From contig NZ_CP066218.1 in the NCBI RefSeq assembly GCF_016313185.1, positions 992,001 through 1,056,000 of the forward strand: DNA of 64,000 nucleotides, given 5' to 3'. Every line of letters begins with the position of its first letter. The first letter of the stretch is position 1. The notes beneath the pieces were generated by a model, which saw only the letters and a program-made list of their open reading frames with translations, was not told the DNA's origin and ran no database searches. Below, in pieces: positions 36,142-45,248 of this stretch. This DNA is from Mycolicibacterium baixiangningiae (GTDB lineage Bacteria; Actinomycetota; Actinomycetes; Mycobacteriales; Mycobacteriaceae). The position numbers and the translations under genes were made by a program.

Positions 36142-39056
36142 CCGAGGATCACCGGTCAGCACGTCACAACCGCATCCTCGACCTGCTGGCGGCTAGCTCT
36201 GTCGAGGTCGACACTTCCGGTCGACGCCTCGCTGAATACAGCTACGACGCCTCCAACTACCGCGTGACACCGATTGCCGTCGCCTTCCCTCGGAATCCGG
36301 GCGAAGTCAGTGAACTCGTCACCCTGTGCCACCGAGCCGGCGTACCCGTCATCGCCCGAGGCGGCGGAACGTCCATGGCGGGCAACGCCATTGGCGGCGG
36401 TGTCGTGCTAGACCTGTCGCGCTACATGAACCGGATACGGTCCATCGACGCCGATACCCGAACCGCTGTCGTCGAACCGGGCGTCGTCCTCGCCGACCTG
36501 GCCGAGGCTGCGGAGATCAGCACGGCCCATCAGTTGACCTTCGCGCCGGACCCGTCGAGTAAGAACCGTGCCACCGTCGGCGGGGCGATCGGCAATGACG
36601 CCTGCGGCAACCACTCGGTGCGGTACGGCCGGACCGGCGACCACGTGGTATCTCTCGACCTGGTGACGGCCGACGGTACCTGCCTGACGGCCACCCGTTC
36701 CGGACTGCACGCCACCGACCCGGCGGATACCGCGGCGGTCGAACGGGCCAGCCAACTCACTGCCGGCCTGGGAGCACTGGCGACGGTGTACATGGCACAG
36801 TTCCGGCTGGAGCTCGGACGCATCCCTCGGCAAGTTTCCGGTTTCCATCTCGCCAATCTGCTGCCCGAGAACGGGTTCGACGTCGCACGGGCTTTGGTCG
36901 GCAGTGAAGGGTCCTGCGCGATCGTGGTGGGCGCCACGATGCGGTTGGTCGAGGTGCCGTCCTCGGCGCTGTTGCTCATCGTGGCCTACGACGACATCGT
37001 GGACGCCGCACGCGATGTCCCCACGATTCTGCGGTATTCGCCCGCGGCGGTCGAAGGGATCGACGAGCAGATCGTCGCGGCGATGAGAGCGCGACGAGGC
37101 GACGACTCGGTCTCCGAACTGCCAGCCGGACACGCCTGGCTCTACGTCGACCTCGACGGCGACGACGAAGCCACGGTGCTGCAGCATGCCGAGAACCTCG
37201 TATCCGATCTGCAGGCCAATGGACGCGCCCTGGAATGCCGCGAGGTCCGCGATCCGACTGAACGCAAAAAACTGTGGCGTGTGCGCGAAGACGGTGCGGG
37301 ACTGTCGTCACGGCTGGAACTCGCCGACGGCACCAGTGTCACCTCCTGGCCCGGTTGGGAGGACTCCGCGGTGGCCCCGGAGGATCTGGCCGACTATCTC
37401 GCCGACTTCCGGGTGCTTCTGCAGGAGTACCACCTGATCGGCGTGATGTACGGCCACTTCGGAGCCGGCTGCATGCACATTCGGATCACCTTCGACCAGC
37501 GGACCCCGGCCGGGCGGGCGGTGATGTCGGCGTTCCTCACCGCCGCGGCCCGCCTTGTGGTCAAACACGGCGGAACGCTGTCGGGTGAGCACGGTGACGG
37601 CAGGGCCCGTTCGCAGCTGCTTCCCGAAATGTACTCACCGACCCTCATGGAGGCTTTCGCGAAGTTCAAACACCTCTTCGACCCGACCAACATCCTCAAC
37701 CCCGGCATGATCGTCGATCCGGAGCCGGTCACCTCGCATCTGGCGTTGGCGAACATCCCCGCCCTGGAGTGGCACACCACCTTCGCACTGCAGGACGTCA
37801 CGGATCCCGGGACGACCGCCTTCGCCGAGGCCGTCCAGCGTTGTATCGGCGTGGGGCGCTGCCGATCCCACCGCGGCGGCGTCATGTGCCCGAGTTATCG
37901 GGCAACCGGCGACGAGAAGGACTCCACCCGGGGGCGAGCCCGCGTCCTACAGGAGATGGTTCGGGGGTCTGGCACCGCCTCCGAAGGCTGGGCGTCCGAG
38001 GAGGTACGTGAGGCCCTGGATCTGTGCCTGTCATGCAAGGCGTGTTCCTCGGACTGCCCCACCGGCGTCGACATGGCGACCTACAAAGCGGAGTTCTTCG
38101 ACCACTACTACCGCGGGCGAATGCGCCCGATGGCGCACTACTCGCTGGGCTGGCTACCCCGCTGGTTGGCCCTGACGTCAAGGGCCGCACCCCTTGTCAA
38201 CGCAGTCCTGGGAACCCCGCTGCGAGCCCCGGGCCTGCGCTTGGGCGGCCTGACGGCGCAACGGGCGCTGCCGGCGTTCGCGTCACGGCGACAGCTCCGC
38301 AGAGAACTCGGATCCCTGCGTACCCCGGGCGGCGATGTGGTGCTCTTCGTGGACTCCTTCACCAAGGGATTTCGTCCCGAGGTCGCGGGGGCCGCGCTTC
38401 GGGTCGTCGAGGACGCCGGCCATTGCGCCGAGGTCCGCACCGACATCTGCTGCGGGCTGACCTGGATTTCCACCGGCCAGTTACGGCAGGCGCGAAAGCG
38501 GCTGGCGCACAGCGCTGCCGCCCTCGACGACGGATCCGAACGCCCCATCGTCGTCACCGAGCCCAGTTGTGCGGCCGCCTTGCGCAGAGATCTCCCCGAA
38601 CTCGTCGACACCGGCGCCGCGCGCCGCGTGGCGCAGCGGGTCGTCAGTTTCGCCGAGCAGGTCAGCGCACAGCGCAGCCGCGGCTGGAGACCGAAGACGG
38701 TGCTGCCGAAGTCGGTCACCGTGCAGACCCACTGCCACGAATACGCGGTGTTCGGTGCGGGCACGCAGCGTCGGGCTCTCGAAGCGATCGGAATCAGCGA
38801 GGTGCGCGAGGCGAACGGCTGTTGCGGAGTGGCCGGCAACTTCGGCTTCGAGCGTCAGCACTACGACGTCAGCATGGCCGTCGCTGAACAGGCTCTGGCA
38901 CCGGCCCTGCGCGCTGATCCGACTGCGGTGGTGCTCACCGACGGGTTCAGTTGCCACATGCAAGCCAGGCAACTCACCGACACCCCGGCTCCCAGCGCAT
39001 CCCTGCACCTCGCCCAGATCCTCGATCCCACTCCACGATTGGACTTTCACCGATGA
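36138..39056 (+). CDS. Flavo-iron-sulfur dehydrogenase, D-2-hydroxyglutarate dehydrogenase (YdiJ)-like
   Basis: 972 residues from TTG 36138 (TTGA overlap with the previous stop). An FAD-binding PCMH domain (about 40-280: VIARGGGTSMAGNAIGGGVV, NDACGNHSVRYGR) is followed by an FAD-oxidase C-terminal domain (about 280-540: GHFGAGCMHIRIT, SGEHGDGRARSQLLPEM). Then come Fe-S regions (CIGVGRCRSHRGGVMCPS and CLSCKACSSDCPTGVD) and CCG-type domains (CCGLTW, CCGVAGNFGFE). The layout equals that of YdiJ-type D-2-hydroxyacid dehydrogenases, which pass electrons to the quinone pool. In this operon it may act on D-2-hydroxyglutarate or a related hydroxyacid formed later in the pathway. Confidence 0.85.
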   Translation: MTEDHRSARHNRILDLLAASSVEVDTSGRRLAEYSYDASNYRVTPIAVAFPRNPGEVSELVTLCHRAGVPVIARGGGTSMAGNAIGGGVVLDLSRYMNRIRSIDADTRTAVVEPGVVLADLAEAAEISTAHQLTFAPDPSSKNRATVGGAIGNDACGNHSVRYGRTGDHVVSLDLVTADGTCLTATRSGLHATDPADTAAVERASQLTAGLGALATVYMAQFRLELGRIPRQVSGFHLANLLPENGFDVARALVGSEGSCAIVVGATMRLVEVPSSALLLIVAYDDIVDAARDVPTILRYSPAAVEGIDEQIVAAMRARRGDDSVSELPAGHAWLYVDLDGDDEATVLQHAENLVSDLQANGRALECREVRDPTERKKLWRVREDGAGLSSRLELADGTSVTSWPGWEDSAVAPEDLADYLADFRVLLQEYHLIGVMYGHFGAGCMHIRITFDQRTPAGRAVMSAFLTAAARLVVKHGGTLSGEHGDGRARSQLLPEMYSPTLMEAFAKFKHLFDPTNILNPGMIVDPEPVTSHLALANIPALEWHTTFALQDVTDPGTTAFAEAVQRCIGVGRCRSHRGGVMCPSYRATGDEKDSTRGRARVLQEMVRGSGTASEGWASEEVREALDLCLSCKACSSDCPTGVDMATYKAEFFDHYYRGRMRPMAHYSLGWLPRWLALTSRAAPLVNAVLGTPLRAPGLRLGGLTAQRALPAFASRRQLRRELGSLRTPGGDVVLFVDSFTKGFRPEVAGAALRVVEDAGHCAEVRTDICCGLTWISTGQLRQARKRLAHSAAALDDGSERPIVVTEPSCAAALRRDLPELVDTGAARRVAQRVVSFAEQVSAQRSRGWRPKTVLPKSVTVQTHCHEYAVFGAGTQRRALEAIGISEVREANGCCGVAGNFGFERQHYDVSMAVAEQALAPALRADPTAVVLTDGFSCHMQARQLTDTPAPSASLHLAQILDPTPRLDFHR

Positions 39057-40534
39057 CTGCTACGACATCTCCGACGGCGACCACCGCGGCCGCGATCCCG
39101 ACCGGGCTGCTCATCGACGGGAAGTGGCGTGACGCGACCGGCGGCAAGGTCTTCGAGGTGGAGAACCCGGCCACCGGTGAGATACTGGCCTCCATCGCCG
39201 ACGCCGGACCTGCCGACGCGGACGATGCGCTGGCCGCGGCGGTCGCTGCCCAGGCGTCCTGGGCCCACACCGCACCTCGGTACAGGAGCGAGATCCTACG
39301 CCGCGCTTACGATCTGGTGATGGATCGACGGGACTGGCTGGCCGCGGTGATGACCTCGGAGATGGGCAAACCGCTGGCCGAAGCCAAGGGTGAAGTGGCC
39401 TATGCCGCCGAATTCTTGCGGTGGTTCTCCGAAGAGGCAGTGCGGATCTCCGGCGACCACACCACCACGGGCGACGGGGCCAACCGCATCATCGTCACGC
39501 GTGGGCCCGTGGGCCCCTGTGTCCTGGTCACACCCTGGAACTTCCCCTTGGCCATGGGCGCCCGCAAGATCGCCCCGGCCGTGGCCGCCGGCTGCACCAT
39601 GGTGCTCAAACCGGCCCCTCAGACCCCGTTGACGTCGTCGGCCCTGGCGGCGATGTTGCAGGAGTGCGGCCTGCCCGCCGGTGTGCTGAACGTGGTCAGC
39701 ACCACCGATGCGGCGACCGTCGTACAACGCTGGATGAGCAGCGGCAAGGCGCGCAAGATCAGCTTCACCGGTTCGACGGAGGTGGGCAAGGTCCTGTTGC
39801 GGCAGGCCGCCGATGCGGTGATGCGGTCCTCGATGGAGTTGGGTGGCAACGCGCCGTTCATCGTGTGCGCGGACGCCGACATCGACACCGCTGTCGAGGG
39901 TGCGATGGCGGCCAAGATGCGCAACATGGGGGAGGCGTGCACCGCGGCGAACCGCATATACGTGCACCGGGACATCGCCACGGACTTCGCGGAACGTCTC
40001 GCGGCGCGGATGGGGAAGCTCGTGGTCGGCAACGGGCTCGACGACGGCACCCAGGTGGGGCCGCTGATCGATGCCACCGGCCGGGCGAAAGTGCAACGCC
40101 TCGTGGACGATGCGCTCTCGCGCGGCGCGACCGCATTGACCGGCGGCCGGCTACCGGACGGTCCGGGCTACTTCTACCCGCCCACCGTACTCGCTGACGT
40201 GTCACCGGAATCCGAACTGATGACCACCGAGGTGTTCGGCCCGGTGGCCCCGGTCATTCCCTTCGACGACGAGGATGAGGTGATCGCGCGCGCCAACGAC
40301 ACGGACTGGGGTTTGGTCGGCTATGTGTTCACCCAGGACATCGACCGCGCGTTCGACCTCGGCGAGCGTCTCGAAGTCGGCATGGTCGGTGTCAACACCG
40401 GGGTGGTTTCCAATCCGGCCGCACCCTTCGGCGGCGTCAAGCAGTCCGGCCTCGGCCGTGAAGGCGGCAAGGTCGGAATCGATGAATTCCTCGAGTACAA
40501 GTACCTTTCGGTGCCCCGCCGTAAGGGAAGGTGA
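39053..40534 (+). CDS. NAD(P)-dependent succinate-semialdehyde-type dehydrogenase
   Basis: 493 residues from ATG 39053 (ATGA overlap). Motifs are VTPWNFPLAMGARKIAPAVA, SFTGSTEVGKVLL, MELGGNAPFIVCADADID (catalytic Glu) and NMGEACTAANRIYVH (catalytic Cys), with a C-terminal FGGVKQSGLGREGG. This is the GabD-like class, acting on succinate semialdehyde, glutarate semialdehyde or a similar product. It is the last gene of the kinase/phospho-lyase operon and its end marks the right border of the catabolic island. Confidence 0.88.
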   Translation: MTATTSPTATTAAAIPTGLLIDGKWRDATGGKVFEVENPATGEILASIADAGPADADDALAAAVAAQASWAHTAPRYRSEILRRAYDLVMDRRDWLAAVMTSEMGKPLAEAKGEVAYAAEFLRWFSEEAVRISGDHTTTGDGANRIIVTRGPVGPCVLVTPWNFPLAMGARKIAPAVAAGCTMVLKPAPQTPLTSSALAAMLQECGLPAGVLNVVSTTDAATVVQRWMSSGKARKISFTGSTEVGKVLLRQAADAVMRSSMELGGNAPFIVCADADIDTAVEGAMAAKMRNMGEACTAANRIYVHRDIATDFAERLAARMGKLVVGNGLDDGTQVGPLIDATGRAKVQRLVDDALSRGATALTGGRLPDGPGYFYPPTVLADVSPESELMTTEVFGPVAPVIPFDDEDEVIARANDTDWGLVGYVFTQDIDRAFDLGERLEVGMVGVNTGVVSNPAAPFGGVKQSGLGREGGKVGIDEFLEYKYLSVPRRKGR

Positions 40535-40665
40535 CCCAGGAGTCGTACCCGTGCTTCCGTTGGTACCCGTTGGCCCACGACGTTCAGATCGGTCCTTCAA
40601 CGGCTCGTGTGATAACCGTTGGGCTCGCCGGCCGTATCCGCTACCCAGGGTATGGACTGTACCCA

Positions 40666-41043
40666 TCACACGATCTCCGTGATTTCGAAACGCGGCTGCG
40701 CCCCGACAATCCGAACTCTGCCCCAATCGCCTTCTACAACGAGGGCCTCGCCCTCGACCGTGAGGGCGTCGATGTTGCCGAGGTCTTTCTCACCGTCCGC
40801 ATCTGTGTATCAAGCCGCGATACGCCGTTCCCAATCGATGCGCGATGCGCCCGAAGAGATCAGTTTCCCTGGGGTGTAGCAATGATGTTCACGGGGCCGT
40901 GGAGGGCGGTATTGGGGGCTTTCGGGGGTCAATGCTGCGTCGAGCATGAAGGTGAGCTGTCCGGGTGTCTCCGCAACGTCGAGGACGTAGCTGTCCTCGA
41001 GGTAGATACCGGCCAAGCACGGATACTCGCTGTAGTCGATCAC
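40666..41043 (-). pseudogene. Immunity gene copy with an internal stop
   Basis: Exactly the length of the intact immunity gene at 48066-48443 (378 bases). It aligns throughout: SYVLDVAETPGQLTFMLDA, then GASRIDWERRIAA, then a TGA at about 40810 where the intact gene has an arginine codon, then YTDADGEKDLGNIDA and VEGDWGRVRIVGAQPRFEI. A single CGA-to-TGA type change explains the loss. It lies immediately after the catabolic island. Confidence 0.85.
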
Positions 41044-41118
41044 GAGTCACCCGGGCCACGATTTGTTCGCCTTCACCGACCGTTGTGACGGTGTGTCGTC
41101 CGCGCTGCGGCTCCGCCT

Positions 41119-41382
41119 TCATGGCCACTTGCTGACTCGAGCAGCATTGAACTGTGCGAGGACCGCGCTCACCTTGCGTCCATAGTCGGTCGGCTCCCAG
41201 TCATCGTCGAGGTTGTCGGTCAATTCGTCGCTGAGCACCGACATGATTTCTTCGGCGTCGGACCGGGTCACGGATTTCGATTGGCGTATCCGTTCCAGAA
41301 GAGTAGGGCTCCGCCGCGCCAGGATTCCACCGAGCATCTCGGCCTGACCGGTGCCGAGAAAGCCGAAGTCGCTATCCACCAC
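41119..41382 (-). CDS. Small immunity-type protein
   Basis: 87 residues, acidic and helical, with LGGILARRSPTLLERIRQS and DAEEIMSVLSDELTDNLDDD. The same domain forms the C-terminal ~85 residues of the protein at 46529-47197. Its ATG (41382) overlaps the 3' end of an orphan toxin tip (41372-41677), the usual toxin/immunity order. The family has no name that I recognise. The immunity role is inferred from this coupling. Confidence 0.68.
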   Translation of the reverse strand: MVDSDFGFLGTGQAEMLGGILARRSPTLLERIRQSKSVTRSDAEEIMSVLSDELTDNLDDDWEPTDYGRKVSAVLAQFNAARVSKWP

Positions 41383-41677
41383 CTGCTCCTCCTGTCCCGG
41401 CGCTGTTGTTCGCCCAGCCGGTGATCACTTTGCCTTGCTCGTTGACGACTACGGTCGCATCATCGCCCGTATATCGATAGCTCACCCTGCCTTGGTTGTC
41501 GACAAGGCGTTCGACGTCACGAACGGGATTGCTAAACGCGTCTTCTAGCGCTTCTCTTCGGACACCGATTCCACCATCACGGCCCGCGATCTGAAGACGG
41601 TGACGCAAGGCAGCCGTGCGGGCGCGCGCATCGTGCAGCGAGTTGGGCGACGAGGTGGAGAGGACGGTGTGCGTCAT
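41372..41677 (-). pseudogene. Orphan C-terminal toxin tip
   Basis: Readable toxin-tip sequence without any trafficking domain: ARARTAALRHRLQIAGRDGG, then VERLVDNQGRVSYRYTGDDA and VVVNEQGKVITGWANN, ending at 41372. The DDATVVVN...GKVITGW ending resembles tips of contact-dependent nuclease toxins. There is no secretion domain upstream: the region upstream is the start of a small plus-strand gene. It is best seen as a displaced cassette that could recombine onto a full-length toxin. Confidence 0.6.
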
Positions 41678-41912
41678 GGCGCTAATCGATCGGTTCGAAC
41701 ATGTCTCATCCGATAAGAACGCGCTGCACCGTCCAGTGACCTGCGGGTGGCGAATGTTCAACGTTGATGGTGGCGGCGTCATCCTCCAACTGGACACTTA
41801 CGGAACGGCGGAGCGCCAGATTCCGAACAAGGTCTCGCAGTCGATACAGCTAGATAGCCGAGCTGCCGGAGTGCTGCTCGGATTGATACGGGATACGTTC
41901 GGAGACCTCTGA
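41676..41912 (+). CDS. Small conserved protein (78 residues)
   Basis: Start at ATG 41676. The sequence has a conserved-looking core, GGGVILQLDTYGTAERQIPN then KVSQSIQLDSRAAGVLLGLI, which I recall from small proteins encoded in accessory and defence-related regions; its function is unknown. The core is more protein-like than any minus-strand frame here. It starts where the orphan toxin tip sequence begins on the other strand and ends ~80 bases before the remnant of the reverse transcriptase operon. Confidence 0.65.
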   Translation: MALIDRFEHVSSDKNALHRPVTCGWRMFNVDGGGVILQLDTYGTAERQIPNKVSQSIQLDSRAAGVLLGLIRDTFGDL

Positions 41913-41994
41913 CGGTAAGCGTTGGGCGGTTCGTTTGCGGGTGTGTGTCCGATCGCAAACTGAAACTGCTGTGCTCCATGAGATTCTTGAGCAG

Positions 41995-42113
41995 CGGCAG
42001 GGTGGTGCTCGCGGCGGCCGACGCGTTCGGACCAGCGGTCGATGTCGTTCGCCGCGACGTACCCGGCCAAGCCCGTACGGCCCAGCACCTTTCGTCGGCG
42101 ATCGCGCAACACC
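41995..42113 (-). pseudogene. Remnant of the reverse transcriptase operon's first gene
   Basis: The minus strand reads DRRRKVLGRTGLAGYVAAND then IDRWSERVGRRE, clearly homologous to the leader and first ~25 codons of the small membrane protein at 6377-6652. After that the homology stops; the membrane segments, the large membrane protein and the reverse transcriptase are absent. It is divergent from the broken RNase T2 copy, as in the left locus. Confidence 0.78.
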
Positions 42114-42185
42114 GGCGCATTGCTGTGAGACGCTGTTGCCATGCGGCGCGTTACGTGCTGCTCTCTCTGCTTAGGGGGGTGCACC

Positions 42186-42823
42186 ATGCGGCGAGGGCGA
42201 CATAGCCGTATTGTCGATTTTCGCGGCAGTGGTCGCGATCGTCGTCGCCGCGTCACCTACAGCGTGACTGCCTTCGACCGGATGCCCAACCCGTCTGCGC
42301 TGGTATCCGAGGGCACTGCATCCAGTTGGCTGGTGCTCAATTGGGCGCCCAGCTTCCGCATCGCCGAACCGGAGAACGCGGCGTGTGAGTCCGGTGAGGT
42401 CACCAGGATGGGCCGACGCTTGTCCTGCACGGTCTGTGGCCGCAGCCGCGCGACCGGCGATATTGCGCTTGCGGCAGGAGTTTCGCGATCGCGAATCAGT
42501 GCTGCCGGCGGTTCAGGCCGCGAACGACGTTCGTGATCAACTGAGTTCCACGACCGTTAACACGGACTCGCTGATCCGCCACGAGTGGTGCGCACCCACG
42601 GCACGTGCGCGGGTGTTTCGCCGGACCTACTTCGGCGATGCGGCGGGTTTGACCGATGAGGCCCGCACGGTCCTCGATCCGGTGCTGCGCGAGGCAGTCG
42701 GCGACCGGTTGACGCTACCCCCGTTGGTCGCCCTGCGTGATGGGGATGCGGTTGTCGCTGGGCACGCTGCTCGGCGACGCGCCGCCGATGGCGGTGCAGT
42801 GTCGGCACGGCAGCGTGCCGTGA
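42186..42823 (+). pseudogene. RNase T2 pseudogene
   Basis: Collinear with the intact gene at 6769-7529. An extra G in the first codons (GGCGAGGGCGAC) and a lost base before LHGLWPQ shift the frame. The HEW...HGTC site is interrupted (CACGAGTGGTGCGCACC instead of CACGAGTGGTACACCC), and part of the 3' region is deleted. The stop codon and the convergent neighbour are preserved. It cannot encode an active ribonuclease. Confidence 0.88.
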
Positions 42824-42830
42824 GCGCCGG

Positions 42831-44129
42831 CTACTCCTCGCCCGGCTGATCGCGGGATCGCCTCTTCCCGAACAACTTCGACCCTTCCCGCGTCGTCTTC
42901 GAGAAGAAATTACTGACCGCCGTATACCCCTCGGTGGCGGCTCCGAGTGCCTGCGTCGCCGCGACGGAGGCCTTGTCGGCGGCGGCTTGCAGCGCCTCCT
43001 TCGGCGTGGGTGCATCGATCTCGGACCATTCCAAGGCTTGCGCCCTGCGAGCATGCGCGAACCGATCCAGGTCCTCGCGCAGCTTCGGCAGGTCTCGTGT
43101 CAGGCCTTGGACGGACCAGAGGCGGAAGCCGTCGATAGCTTCGGTTCTCGCGACGGCGTCGAGGACGGTCTGCGCCCGCCGGTACAGATCACCATCGGCG
43201 GCCATCTGATGGGCGAGCAGCTCACGCGCGTCGTCGAGCACCTTCTGAAGGTGTTGCGGCTCGGTCGCTTCCACGCGGGCGATGCGCAGCCGCTGCCACT
43301 GGAACAACGACTCCTCGGCGACGACGAGCAGACTGAGCGTCTCGCCCAGCTGCTGGTTCTCGACCGCGTTGACGACGAATTCGGCGCGGTCCTGGATCGG
43401 TCGTGACGGGTCGAAGGTCTTGAGTGTGGCGAGGGCGTGCTGCCGCAACTGCTCGACCGTCCGGTTCAGGCCCGGCCCGATGCTCGAGATCCAATCCCAG
43501 TCGGTATCCGAGAACGATCCGTGCTTCTCGAGATAGTTGACCATGCGTTCGAGCGACAGGCGATCGCCGAGGACATCCCCGGACCGGCTGGCCTGGGCGA
43601 GGCGGAGGACTTCCTCGACCTTGCTCTCGACGCGCTGGACGGCGTCCTCGACCTCGCTGATCGCCGTCTTGAGAGCGATCTGCACGGCGAGCATCTGCGC
43701 CGACATGAGCTTGGCCGGGTTGACGTTGGTTTCTTTCCACTGCAGTTGCCTGAGGAACTTCCCGTCCGGGCCGCGCGTCATCATCCGGTTGAATCCGTGC
43801 GTCCCGGGGACCAGCCGCTCGGCGTGGATCGCCTTGACGCTGTCGGGATGCAGCTGCACGAATTTCGCTGACTGCCCGAGGATCGATGCCGCACTTGCGG
43901 CGAGGCCGGTGGCATTGCCGAGCGACGCCTTATCGAGCCCGACGACCTGGACGGCGTAACCGGCGTTCTCGGCGAGCCGTTGCAGGTAGGACTCGACGGC
44001 CTCGGGGTCACCACCAACCAGCAGCCCCTCCGGCTGGGCGGACACCACGACTTCACCGGGAGCCGGTTCGGAGGGCGCGGGCAGGTTGTCTGTCCCGTCC
44101 GATGGTGTGTTGACCTCGTCGTCCGTCAT
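42831..44129 (-). CDS. Conserved helical protein of unknown function, paralogue B
   Basis: 432 residues, full-length relative of the 417-residue protein at 7537-8790. It retains the segment missing there (IALKTAISEVEDA, about 150-163), so this is the ancestral form. It is helical and soluble, with VVVSAQPEGLLVGGDPEAVE at the start and a basic KLFGKRRSRDQ end. The two copies are most alike in the C-terminal 250 residues and differ most in the first 130, which suggests different partners for the N-terminus. It lies convergent to RNase T2 (here broken). Function not recognised. Confidence 0.82.
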   Translation of the reverse strand: MTDDEVNTPSDGTDNLPAPSEPAPGEVVVSAQPEGLLVGGDPEAVESYLQRLAENAGYAVQVVGLDKASLGNATGLAASAASILGQSAKFVQLHPDSVKAIHAERLVPGTHGFNRMMTRGPDGKFLRQLQWKETNVNPAKLMSAQMLAVQIALKTAISEVEDAVQRVESKVEEVLRLAQASRSGDVLGDRLSLERMVNYLEKHGSFSDTDWDWISSIGPGLNRTVEQLRQHALATLKTFDPSRPIQDRAEFVVNAVENQQLGETLSLLVVAEESLFQWQRLRIARVEATEPQHLQKVLDDARELLAHQMAADGDLYRRAQTVLDAVARTEAIDGFRLWSVQGLTRDLPKLREDLDRFAHARRAQALEWSEIDAPTPKEALQAAADKASVAATQALGAATEGYTAVSNFFSKTTREGSKLFGKRRSRDQPGEE

Positions 44130-44331
44130 CGTCGCCCTCTCGCGTCGCCCGCCAAGTCTTCATCGCCGCCACTCGGTCGCGCTTCCAGTGTTAAGTTGCC
44201 GGTCCTCGGCGGTCGGCAAACATCAGTGCTGAGATTTCGGCTCGCCGCGACGCGCGATCGGTGCACACGGAAACAGTACGCAGCCCATACGCTGCATCTC
44301 TGGACGCGCTGGACTGATCTGGGGAGACCAC

Positions 44332-44655
44332 ATGACAGCACTCGAGCGACTCAACGGTCTGGATTCACGAGCGTGGAGGACCGCTACGTGGTCGGCGCCG
44401 TTCGTCACTCAAGGGGTTCTGGCGCTCATCATCGTGGTGTCCTGGCTCCTGGGGAGGTGGCTCGACGCCGCCGATGACGTCATCCTGTTCATGCTCAGCG
44501 CTGCGGTCGCCTTCGTCGTGTGCGCGGTCCTATGCGGTGCGTTGACCCGATCTGCGTCGTCGCGTGCGCGTGGCCTGGCGATGAGCGTGGCCGGATCCTT
44601 CGCTGCTGTGCTCGTCGGTGGCCTCATGTATGGGTTTTGGATCCTCGCATGGTGA
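44332..44655 (+). CDS. Small membrane protein, about three spans
   Basis: 107 residues with hydrophobic segments at about 25-42, 48-70 and 85-105 (VTQGVLALIIVVSWLLGRWL, then MLSAAVAFVVCAVLCGALT, then MSVAGSFAAVLVGGLMYGFW). The start ATG 44332 follows GGGGAGACCAC. The stop overlaps the next start (ATGGTGA), so the two small membrane proteins are a coupled pair. Function not recognised. Confidence 0.7.
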   Translation: MTALERLNGLDSRAWRTATWSAPFVTQGVLALIIVVSWLLGRWLDAADDVILFMLSAAVAFVVCAVLCGALTRSASSRARGLAMSVAGSFAAVLVGGLMYGFWILAW

Positions 44656-44954
44656 ACGGCGCTGTTTCGCAGCCAATCACGCCCACCTACGGGCCGGCCG
44701 CCTTCCTTGCTGCGCTGGCGAACATTGTGGTCGTCGAGATCGCTGTGTGGACCGTACTGCCATGGTTCGTGCTCATCATCTTCGTCGTGCCGCTCCTGCT
44801 GCTCGACCTCGCCGCCGCGGCGGTCCTGAAGAGACGACCGGGGGCAGCCGGGCAGATCGGGCACGGGATGCTGATCGGTTTGATCTCGGCGCCACTGACG
44901 GTAATCGTGTTCCTGCCGGGACTCCTGCTCGCGCAGGCGGCTGGCCTGGTCTGA
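44649..44954 (+). CDS. Small membrane protein with repeated remnants in the window
   Basis: 101 residues from ATG 44649. It has three hydrophobic segments, with GPAAFLAALANIVVVEIAVW, then LPWFVLIIFVVPLLLLDL and the C-terminal GHGMLIGLISAPLTVIVFLP. The KRRPGAAGQIGHG loop is shared with remnants at 19992-20136 and 45945-46105, so this gene has been copied and lost more than once in the toxin/immunity zone. It is coupled to the gene before it. A role as a membrane immunity or bystander protein is possible but not shown. Confidence 0.72.
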   Translation: MVNGAVSQPITPTYGPAAFLAALANIVVVEIAVWTVLPWFVLIIFVVPLLLLDLAAAAVLKRRPGAAGQIGHGMLIGLISAPLTVIVFLPGLLLAQAAGLV

Positions 44955-44993
44955 CTGAGTTCGTCGCACACCGGATTCCGAAGTTCCCGCCCT

Positions 44994-45133
44994 TCACTTG
45001 CTCAAGACGAGGATCGGCTGCGCCGACACGGTCTCAACACCCCTGCAGTCGCCTTCGACGAGGAACGCGCCCTGTTTGAATCCGAGGACCTCGTCGTTGC
45101 CGAGGTCGATGGCACGTGCATGCCAGTGACCGC
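44994..45133 (-). pseudogene. Immunity gene 3' remnant
   Basis: The minus strand reads IDLGNDEVLGFKQGAFLVEG and then SAQPILVLSK before TGA at 44996-44994. This is a diverged copy of the last ~45 codons of the immunity family at 48066 (DLGNIDI...LLVEGDWGRV...GAQPHFEI). The 5' part is gone. Confidence 0.55.
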
Positions 45134-45248
45134 GCTGTCCGTGTGGTGGTGACTAGTACGCGAAATGCTTCGGCGCTAACAGTGCTCAAGCCGCTAAAGG
45201 TGCAGGCTGGCTAAGCGCGGGTCTCACTGAATGCTATGTGCAGAGATG

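Noticed and set aside
34657..36162. 501-codon minus-strand frame
   Set aside because: Antisense to the class III PLP enzyme, whose motifs are clear.
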